Source of the DNA: Pseudomonas sp. JUb42
GTDB taxonomy: Bacteria; Pseudomonadota; Gammaproteobacteria; Pseudomonadales; Pseudomonadaceae
Direction of reading: 5' to 3'
DNA length: 64,000 nt
Assembly (NCBI RefSeq): GCF_024807945.1
Contig: NZ_JANUFD010000007.1
Coordinates: forward strand, 248,001 to 312,000
Shown here: positions 57,901-64,000 of the stretch, piece by piece
How the letters are laid out: every line of letters starts with the position of its first letter
Numbering within the stretch: the stretch's first letter is position 1
Notes under the pieces: model-generated
What the model saw: the letters and a program-made list of their open reading frames with translations, nothing else
What the model was told of the DNA's origin: nothing
Database searches by the model: none
Program-made: the position numbers and the translations under genes

Positions 57901-58359
57901 TCACTCCAGATCGCGACGCATGCCGATATGGGGAATTTCGTCTTCCAGGTAGACCTCGCCCACGGGGTTAAAGCCGTAGCGGCTGTAGTAGCCCTGTAGA
58001 TGCGCCTGGGCCGACAGATAGATCGGTTGATCGGGCCATTTTTTCTCGGCCTGTTCCAGCGCCTGGGTCATCAACTGATGGCCCATACCCTTGCTGCGCA
58101 CTGAGGGCGCTGTTACCACGCGGCCAATGGTGACATCGCCGTCCTGCTGAATTGGGTCGATAAGACGCAAATACGCGACCAGTTGATCATCCTGCCAGGC
58201 CATCAGGTGGCAGGTGTCGCCTGACAGATCCAGGCCATCGACGTCCTGATACCAGCACTGTTGCTCGACGACAAAGACTTCCGAGCGCAGCTTCAGGATG
58301 GCGTAGAGCTGCTCCTTGCTCAGATCGGTATGGTGTTTGCAGATCCATTTGATTGACAT
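57901..58359 (-). CDS. elaA: GNAT-family acetyltransferase ElaA
   Basis: The 152-residue protein has the ElaA N-terminus (YAILKLRSEVFVVEQQCWYQDVDGLDLSGDTCHL), and the acetyl-CoA loop RSKGMGHQLM near 105. The SAQAHLQGYYSRYGF C-terminal segment is typical of the family. ATG 58359 (MSIKW). Substrate is unknown. Confidence 0.9.
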   Translation of the reverse strand: MSIKWICKHHTDLSKEQLYAILKLRSEVFVVEQQCWYQDVDGLDLSGDTCHLMAWQDDQLVAYLRLIDPIQQDGDVTIGRVVTAPSVRSKGMGHQLMTQALEQAEKKWPDQPIYLSAQAHLQGYYSRYGFNPVGEVYLEDEIPHIGMRRDLE

Positions 58360-58617
58360 GTCGCTGACTCGCAGAGGAGAACCTGAACGCGATACTAAAC
58401 GTATCTGCACGCTTCCCCAACAAACGCTGATACGAGGGAAAATGCAACGCTTGGGATCGCGGTTTTTCTTGATGTACTGCACAAAGGTCACAGTGTTATG
58501 AGTTGTGCAATGTCTGTAATGCGTCTTCAATAGAGGCTGATCGCCATGATTGTGGCGAGAACAATCAGGCGCTCGTCAGTTGTATGCCGGGCTCAGGCCC
58601 GCCTAAGGATCTCGCGC

Positions 58618-59355
58618 ATGTCCCGTTCGCTTCGTGCCATGGGGTTTTTGGCCGCACTGCTGGTCATGCAGCCGACCTCTGCGGAGGTGCTGCGGCTGGC
58701 AGGTGATGCATGGGCACCCTATGCCGATACTTCGCTGGTCAACGGCGGGTTGGCAACGGATTTGATCCGTACGGCTCTGGCACGGGCCGGCTACACCACA
58801 GAATATGATCAGGTGCCTTGGGCCAGGGGGCTGCTGGGCTTGAGCGACGGGCGTTATGACGTCCTGATCGATACCTGGTACAGCGAAGAGCGCACCCACA
58901 TCGGCCTGTTTTCCAAGCCGTTTCTGGTCAACCGCCTGGGTTTTCTCAAGCGCAAGGATTCATCCATCAGCTTTTCCCGGCTGTCCGATCTATACCCTTA
59001 TCCCGTCGCTACCGTGCGCGGTTACGCCTACTCGCCCGAGTTCGACAACAACCCGAGCATGAAGAAAGTGCCCGTGGCCAGCTTCTCCATGGCCTTGCGC
59101 ATGCTGGCGGCCGGGCGGGTGCAACTGGCCGTTGAAGACGAGTTCGCCGCACGCTTTGCGCTGTCCCGCGAGTCAGCCGAAGTGCGTGACTCCATCGACT
59201 TTCTCACCGTGCCGCTGAGCGAGAACAACCTGCATATCCTGGTCAGCTTCAAGAATCCCCACCATACCGAGATTGTCGCCAAATTCGATCGCGAGATCGA
59301 AGCGATGAAGGCCGATGGCACTTATGAGCGGTTGTTCAAGTTGCATGATTTGTAG
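58618..59355 (+). CDS. Periplasmic solute-binding protein, family 3
   Basis: The 245-residue protein has a signal peptide (MSRSLRAMGFLAALLVMQPTSA) and the amino-acid-type binding fold: AGDAWAPYAD near the start, GRYDVLIDTWYSEERT, and the C-terminal VSFKNPHHTEIV ... MKADGTYERLFK. AAGGAT precedes ATG 58618. No ABC permease or ATPase is beside it, so it may be an orphan receptor or feed a distant transporter. Confidence 0.85.
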   Translation: MSRSLRAMGFLAALLVMQPTSAEVLRLAGDAWAPYADTSLVNGGLATDLIRTALARAGYTTEYDQVPWARGLLGLSDGRYDVLIDTWYSEERTHIGLFSKPFLVNRLGFLKRKDSSISFSRLSDLYPYPVATVRGYAYSPEFDNNPSMKKVPVASFSMALRMLAAGRVQLAVEDEFAARFALSRESAEVRDSIDFLTVPLSENNLHILVSFKNPHHTEIVAKFDREIEAMKADGTYERLFKLHDL

Positions 59356-59437
59356 GACACGGCAGATGCTTTGCGGGGGCTATTTTGGGGCGATGGCAGC
59401 CGAGCAGCTGTCTAGCTTGCGAGCGCTTCGCACTCGA

Positions 59438-59460
59438 TCGCCAGCAAGCCGGCTCCCACA
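59438..59460. repeat. Single REP half-site
   Basis: TCGCCAGCAAGCCGGCTCCCACA at 59438-59460, the half-site of a further common Pseudomonas repeat class, without an opposite arm. It lies between the convergent binding-protein and yccS-like genes. Confidence 0.6.
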
Positions 59461-59485
59461 AACTGCTCCTACGGCTCTTGCAGCT

Positions 59486-61675
59486 TCAGGCTGTTGCTGC
59501 CTCATGCTCCTTGATCAGATGCGCCGCCAGGGTCCGCAGCGGCCCTAGCTGACGGCAGATCAATGCCAGCTGGGTCTGCACCAGACGCTGATTTTCATCC
59601 ATCTCGTCGGGCATCTGCTCAAGCTCGGTGGCCAGGGCCTCTTCGCTGTCGCTCTGGATTGCCACGGGTTGCTTGTCGGCCAGGCTCTGAGCGATCTCGT
59701 TGATGCTTTCTGCCAGTTTGACCCCGGCGCCGTCGATGACGTGCTCGCGCATCTCGGCGGGCAGTTCGGTGCCGCGGTGCGCGCCGAGGCCTGACAGGTA
59801 GCTGAGCAGGGTGTGGGACAGCACCAGGAAGCGGAAACCGATATCGGCCTCCTTACGGAAATGCCCCGGCTCCATCAGCATATTGGCCAGGGTGGTCGAC
59901 AGCGCCGCGTCGGCGTTGTGGGCGTTGCGCCGGGCCAGGCGGTAGGCCAGGTCGTCGCTCTTGCCCGCAGCGTACTGCTGCATGATCTGGCGCAGGTAGA
60001 TGCTGTTGCAGGTCAGGGTGTTGGCCAGCACCTTGTTCAGGCGCCGACCCTGCCAGTCCGGCAGGAACAGGAATACTGCAAGGCCCGCAATCAGGCTGCC
60101 CAGCAGGGTGTCGAACAGCCGTGGCAGGAACAGCCCGTAACTGTCGCCTACCTGATTGAAGCAGAACAGGATCATCACTGTGATCGCCGCCGTGGACAGG
60201 GTGTAGCGCGTGGTGCGGTTGACGAAGAACACCACCCCGGCCAGTACCGCACACATCGATTGCAGCAATGGGCTGCTGACCAGATCAAACAGCGCCCAGC
60301 CGACCGTCAGGCCGATGGCCGTACCAATGATCCGCTGGCCCAGCTTGCGCCGCGTGGCGCCGTAGCTCGGCTGGCAGACGAACACTGTGGTGAGGATGAT
60401 CCAGTAGCCCTGTGACGGGTGGATCAAATGCACCATGGCGTAACCCACGCAGACCGCCAGGGGCAGGCGCAGGGCGTGACGGAACACCAGGGAGGTCGGC
60501 GTCAGTTGCAGGCGCAGGCGGTTCCAGATGTCCTTGAGGTTCTGTGGCGAGCGATCCAGCAGGCTGCTATCGGTGGCATCGGCCAGGGCGTCCGGGTTAC
60601 TGGCATCGCGCAGCAGTCGGTCGAGGGTGCTGAGGTTGCTGGTCAGGGCGCGCAATGAACGCAGCAGGCCGCGCCAAGCGGGGTTGCTCTGGATGCGCAG
60701 GTGTTCCAGGGACGCATGCAGGTCTTCCATGGCGTCGGCAAAACTGTCGTCGTAGACGAACGGCTGGCGCAACTGGATCGACTCCGACAATGCCTTGCAC
60801 GCCGAGCCCTGCTGACGCAGCAGGCGCTGGCAGCGGAACAGCACGTCGCTGTGGAAAAACGCTTCGGCCAGGGAGTTGTAGGGGTAGTGCGAAGAACTGG
60901 CGCGCTCGTGAATGTCCTGAGCGAGGAAGTACAGCTTCAGATAACGGCTGACCTTGGAGCCGGGGCGGTTGCTGCCGACCCGGTGCAGGATGATTTCCTT
61001 GGTCGCGTTCAGGGCGGCGACTACCCGGCCATTCTGCTTGGCCAGCTCCAGGCGCCGGGCTTCGACGTCGAGGGTGCGGATCGGTTCGAACAGCGAGGAC
61101 TTGAGCTTGAGATATTGCCCCAGCTCACGGAATAGCCGGGCCAGGGCCTGTTGCACCGGCTGGTTGGAAAACAGCACCTGCCACAGCACCGAGAGCAGGC
61201 CATACCAGGCCGCGCCCGCCACCAGCAGCATGGGTTCGTGCCAAAAGTCAGTGACTTCGCCGCCGCGCTGGTCGACGCCGATCATGGTGTAGACCGACAG
61301 GATCAGGGTGCCGTAGGCAATCGCGCCGTAACGCTCGCCCAAGGCGCCGAGCATGATCAGGCAGAAGGTCGCCACCGCCAGGGCGACGATGAACAGCCAC
61401 GGATACGGGAACAGCAGCTCCACCGACAGCGCCGCGACGCTGAAGCACACCAGGGTCACCGCCAGAGCATTGAGCCGGCCTTGCCAGTTATCGTCAGTCT
61501 CAGCCAGGGCGCTGGCGATAATCCCCAGAAACAGCGGGATCAGCAGTCCCATCTCATCCTGATACCAACACAGCGCCATGCTGCCGGTCAGGGCGATAAA
61601 TACCCGCACGCTGTAACTAAATTTGTCCAGCGCCCACAGGCGGCGGAAGGTTTGACGCAGGGAGGTCGATGCCAT
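59486..61675 (-). CDS. yccS: YccS/FUSC-family inner membrane protein
   Basis: The 729-residue protein has two six-helix FUSC membrane blocks (about 20-190 and 400-540) joined by a large cytoplasmic region, as in YccS/YhfK and the p-hydroxybenzoate efflux protein AaeB. The second block contains the FUSC signature GYWIILTTVFVCQPSYGATRRKLGQRIIGT. ATG 61675 (MASTSLRQ) fits the family. Substrate unknown. Confidence 0.9.
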   Translation of the reverse strand: MASTSLRQTFRRLWALDKFSYSVRVFIALTGSMALCWYQDEMGLLIPLFLGIIASALAETDDNWQGRLNALAVTLVCFSVAALSVELLFPYPWLFIVALAVATFCLIMLGALGERYGAIAYGTLILSVYTMIGVDQRGGEVTDFWHEPMLLVAGAAWYGLLSVLWQVLFSNQPVQQALARLFRELGQYLKLKSSLFEPIRTLDVEARRLELAKQNGRVVAALNATKEIILHRVGSNRPGSKVSRYLKLYFLAQDIHERASSSHYPYNSLAEAFFHSDVLFRCQRLLRQQGSACKALSESIQLRQPFVYDDSFADAMEDLHASLEHLRIQSNPAWRGLLRSLRALTSNLSTLDRLLRDASNPDALADATDSSLLDRSPQNLKDIWNRLRLQLTPTSLVFRHALRLPLAVCVGYAMVHLIHPSQGYWIILTTVFVCQPSYGATRRKLGQRIIGTAIGLTVGWALFDLVSSPLLQSMCAVLAGVVFFVNRTTRYTLSTAAITVMILFCFNQVGDSYGLFLPRLFDTLLGSLIAGLAVFLFLPDWQGRRLNKVLANTLTCNSIYLRQIMQQYAAGKSDDLAYRLARRNAHNADAALSTTLANMLMEPGHFRKEADIGFRFLVLSHTLLSYLSGLGAHRGTELPAEMREHVIDGAGVKLAESINEIAQSLADKQPVAIQSDSEEALATELEQMPDEMDENQRLVQTQLALICRQLGPLRTLAAHLIKEHEAATA

Positions 61676-61795
61676 AGAGGAACAAAGCAGCCTTGTACGC
61701 AATTAATCGATTTCGCTGAACGAATATGTACAGCCCGGAAGGCGGGCTGTACATCGGTTAGGCAAAATTTATTCCAGCGAACAACAGAAATTTAA

Positions 61796-61885
61796 TGTGA
61801 GAGCGAGGCTTGCCCGCGAAATAGCCGCTGCGGTGTGTCAGACGTACCTAAATATTGTTCTTCGCGGGCGAGCCTCGCTCCCACA
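61796..61885. repeat. REP-like inverted repeat, family A
   Basis: 25-bp arms 61796-61820 and 61861-61885 with two mismatches, between the yccS-like gene and the flavoprotein gene. Confidence 0.85.
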
Positions 61886-61904
61886 GAAGATGGCGCTCCG
61901 CCCG

Positions 61905-63083
61905 TCAGACGTACTGCGCCGCCGCATAGGCCGACGCCCAGGCCCACTGGAAGTTGAAGCCGCCCAGGTGGCCGCTGACATCCAGCACCTCGCCGATAAA
62001 ATACAGCCCCGGTGACTTCAGCGACTCCATGGTCTTGGACGACACTTCGCGGGTGTCGATCCCGCCCAGGGTCACTTCGGCGGTGCGATAGCCCTCGGTG
62101 CCGGCCGGGACCACTTGCCAGCACGCCAGGCGATTGGCGATATCGGCAAGTTCTGCGTGGGTGTACTGCTTCATCGGCCTGGACACGAACCAGTGCTCGG
62201 CAATCAGGGTGGCCATCTTCTTGGTGAAGATCTCGCCCAGCAGGGTTTTCAGCTCGCTGTTGGGCCGCTCGCTCTGTTGCTCGGCCAGCCACTGGGCGGC
62301 GTCATGGTCGGGCAACAGGTTGATTTCCACGGCATCGCCGGGGTGCCAGAACGAAGAAATCTGCAGAATCGCCGGGCCGCTCAGGCCCCGGTGAGTGAAC
62401 AGGATGTTTTCGCGAAAGCTCATGTCATTGCAGCTGACCAGGCAATCCACCGAAGTACCGGACAGCTCGCCGCACAATTCCTTTAGCTGATCGGTGATGG
62501 TGAAAGGCACCAGCCCCGCGCGGGTTGGCAGCAGGGCATGACCGAACTGCTTGCCCACCTGATAGCCGAAGCCGGTGGCGCCCAGGGTCGGGATCGACAG
62601 GCCGCCGGTGGCGATGACCAGAGAGGTGCAATCGAGAGTGCCGAGGGTGGTATTCAGCGAGTAACCGGTTTCGGTTTTTTCGATCTGCTGCACCGAGGTA
62701 TCCATATGCAGGCTGGCACCGGCCTTCTGACATTCGTCGAGGAGCATTTCCAGAATGTCGCTGGACTTGTTATCGCAGAACAGCTGGCCGAGCTTTTTCT
62801 CGTGGTACGGCACGCCATGCTTGCCGACCATCTCGATGAAATCCCACTGGGTATAACGGGCCAGGGCGGACTTGCAGAAGTGCGGGTTCTGCGAGAGGAA
62901 ATTGCCCGGCTCGGTGTACATATTGGTGAAATTGCAGCGCCCGCCGCCAGACATGAGGATCTTCTTGCCGGGCTTGTTGGCGTGATCGATCAACATCACC
63001 TTGCGCCCGCGATTGGCGGCGGTCAGGGCACACATCAAACCGGCGGCACCGGCGCCGATGATCACTACGTCAGTAACGGGCAC
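61905..63083 (-). CDS. HI0933/BaiN-type FAD-dependent oxidoreductase (YhiN-like)
   Basis: The 392-residue flavoprotein starts with VIIGAGAAGLMCA (FAD site), has GGGRCNFTNM near residue 48, LVIATGG near 145, and ends with FNFQWAWASAYAAAQY, all hallmarks of the HI0933/BaiN family. Physiological substrate is unknown. Start GTG 63083 with GAGGA seven bases before it was chosen; the upstream extension of the frame is REP sequence. Confidence 0.88.
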   Translation of the reverse strand: MPVTDVVIIGAGAAGLMCALTAANRGRKVMLIDHANKPGKKILMSGGGRCNFTNMYTEPGNFLSQNPHFCKSALARYTQWDFIEMVGKHGVPYHEKKLGQLFCDNKSSDILEMLLDECQKAGASLHMDTSVQQIEKTETGYSLNTTLGTLDCTSLVIATGGLSIPTLGATGFGYQVGKQFGHALLPTRAGLVPFTITDQLKELCGELSGTSVDCLVSCNDMSFRENILFTHRGLSGPAILQISSFWHPGDAVEINLLPDHDAAQWLAEQQSERPNSELKTLLGEIFTKKMATLIAEHWFVSRPMKQYTHAELADIANRLACWQVVPAGTEGYRTAEVTLGGIDTREVSSKTMESLKSPGLYFIGEVLDVSGHLGGFNFQWAWASAYAAAQYV

Positions 63084-63113
63084 TGCTGTTTCCTCGGGTA
63101 TCTGGGATGACGC

Positions 63114-63179
63114 ATTCGCGAATAAATTCGCTCCCACAGGAGCTTGAATATGACCTGTGGGAGCGAATTCATTCGCGAA
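63114..63179. repeat. REP-like repeat, family B, arms in reversed order
   Basis: Left arm 63114-63140 (ATTCGCGAATAAATTCGCTCCCACAGG) and right arm 63154-63179 (CCTGTGGGAGCGAATTCATTCGCGAA). Compared with the other family-B elements the GTGGG ends point inwards, making a compact hairpin with a 13-base loop. Confidence 0.75.
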
Positions 63180-63188
63180 GCTTTTGAA

Positions 63189-64000
63189 TTACAAAATGCG
63201 CACGCGCAACGACTTGCCCTTGATTTTGCCGTTGTTCAAACGCTCCAGCGCCTGTTTGGCGACGCTGCGTTCGACTGCGACATAGGCCTGGAAGTCGAAA
63301 ATGGCGATCTTGCCGACCTGGGCGCCGGGGATGCCGGCATCACCGGTGAGGGCGCCGAGGATGTCGCCGGGGCGCAGCTTGTCCTTGCGCCCGGAACCGA
63401 TGCACAGAGTGCTCATGGTCGGCAGCAGCGGGCCACCGCCAGCGTTTTTCAGGTCGTCCAGTTGCTTCCATTGCAGGGCGGCTTTCTGGATTTCTTCGAT
63501 GGCGCGGGCACGCTGGCTTTCCGACGGGGCGACCAGGCTGATGGCAATCCCGGTCTCACCGGCACGACCGGTACGGCCGACGCGGTGAATGTGCATTTCC
63601 GAATCACGGGCCAGCTCGACGTTGATCACCATGTCCAACGCGTCGATGTCCAGACCGCGCGCGGCGACGTCAGTGGCGACCAGTACCGAGGTACTGCGGT
63701 TGGCAAACATTGCCAACACCTGGTCACGATCGCGCTGCTCCAGGTCGCCGTGCAGGCCGACGGCAGAGATGCCCTTGGCGGTCAGGTGATCGACCACTTC
63801 CTGGCACTGCTGTTTGGTGAAACAGAACGCCACGCAGGATTGCGGACGGAAATGCGCGAGCACCTTCACGACTGCGTCCATGCGGTCTTCGGGAGAAATC
63901 TCGTAGAAAATCTGCTCGATCTGGCTGTCGGCATGCAGCGCCTCGACCTTGACCGTCTGCGGGTCGCGCATGAACTTGGACGACAACTGCTTGATGCCCA
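63189..64000 (-). CDS. dbpA: ATP-dependent RNA helicase DbpA, C-terminal part (partial)
   Basis: The gene runs off the right edge on the minus strand; about 269 codons are visible. They include the second RecA-like domain (TKQQCQEVVDHL, VATDVAARGLDID, HRVGRTGRAGE) and the C-terminal RNA-binding domain (MSTLCIGSGRKDKLRPGDILGALTGDAG) that targets DbpA to hairpin 92 of 23S rRNA. DbpA helps large-subunit assembly. The ATP-binding domain with the DEAD box is outside the window. Confidence 0.93.
   Translation of the reverse strand, partial: GIKQLSSKFMRDPQTVKVEALHADSQIEQIFYEISPEDRMDAVVKVLAHFRPQSCVAFCFTKQQCQEVVDHLTAKGISAVGLHGDLEQRDRDQVLAMFANRSTSVLVATDVAARGLDIDALDMVINVELARDSEMHIHRVGRTGRAGETGIAISLVAPSESQRARAIEEIQKAALQWKQLDDLKNAGGGPLLPTMSTLCIGSGRKDKLRPGDILGALTGDAGIPGAQVGKIAIFDFQAYVAVERSVAKQALERLNNGKIKGKSLRVRIL

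Overview
The window is about 64 kb of a Pseudomonas chromosome, most likely from the P. fluorescens group. The evidence is the high GC content, the SPOR/DamX-like gene - gltB - gltD - hemE order at the left edge, Pseudomonas-type neighbours (putA/putP, nhaP2-like, selO, mscK, trxC, dbpA), and many Pseudomonas-style REP-like inverted repeats between genes. No rRNA, tRNA, CRISPR array, integrase or insertion sequence was seen.

Layout. 1-10.3 kb is housekeeping: the end of a SPOR-domain protein, gltBD (glutamate synthase), hemE, and a divergent MFS transporter/LysR regulator pair. 10.4-29.5 kb is one leftward operon of about 21 genes, mostly overlapping by ATGA, that encodes an aryl-polyene (APE) type II polyketide system. 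It holds ketosynthases, a chain-length factor, a ketoreductase, dehydratases, two acyl carrier proteins, an aryl-acid ligase, acyltransferases, a glycosyltransferase, a thioesterase, and the LolA-like, lipoprotein and MMPL exporter parts. The gene order matches the apeC-to-apeR order known from enterobacteria. Added to it are an MIO-type aromatic amino acid ammonia-lyase, a flavoprotein with a halogenase-like WxWxIP motif, a methyltransferase and an ion-exchanger-like membrane protein. The proposed flow is: the lyase (or chorismate metabolism) supplies an aryl acid, the ligase loads it on an ACP, KS/CLF-KR-DH extend and dehydrate it to a polyene, acyl- and glycosyltransferases attach it to a lipid, and MMPL, LolA-like and lipoprotein parts carry it to the outer membrane. 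Two REP elements lie in frame inside coding sequence of this operon.

29.6-34 kb is an accessory stretch: an orphan ParA-like ATPase, a PAAR tip protein, thioredoxin 2, a DUF3077-like protein, and two unrecognised, lower-GC genes, one for a small secreted protein and one for a 274-residue soluble protein. 33.8-40.8 kb holds selO, a giant MscK-type channel and an NhaP2-like antiporter. 41.1-43.7 kb is a large toxin gene: a Pseudomonas dermonecrotic-toxin-like N-terminal region, a hydrophobic hairpin, and a C-terminal domain with the R-S-ExE residues of ADP-ribosyltransferases.

The right part holds an acyl-CoA dehydrogenase, a delta-60-repeat propeller protein, the divergent putA/putP proline module with near mirror-image promoters over GTTGCA PutA sites, a PL7 alginate lyase without a signal peptide, a REC-PAS-GGDEF-EAL c-di-GMP protein, several small or hypothetical genes (YgjP-like peptidase, winged-helix protein, ElaA), a periplasmic binding protein, a YccS/FUSC membrane protein, a BaiN/YhiN-type flavoprotein and the C-terminal part of DEAD-box helicase DbpA.

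Starts were chosen from Shine-Dalgarno sequences, overlap with the upstream stop, and family N-termini. They are inference unless a conserved N-terminus is mentioned.
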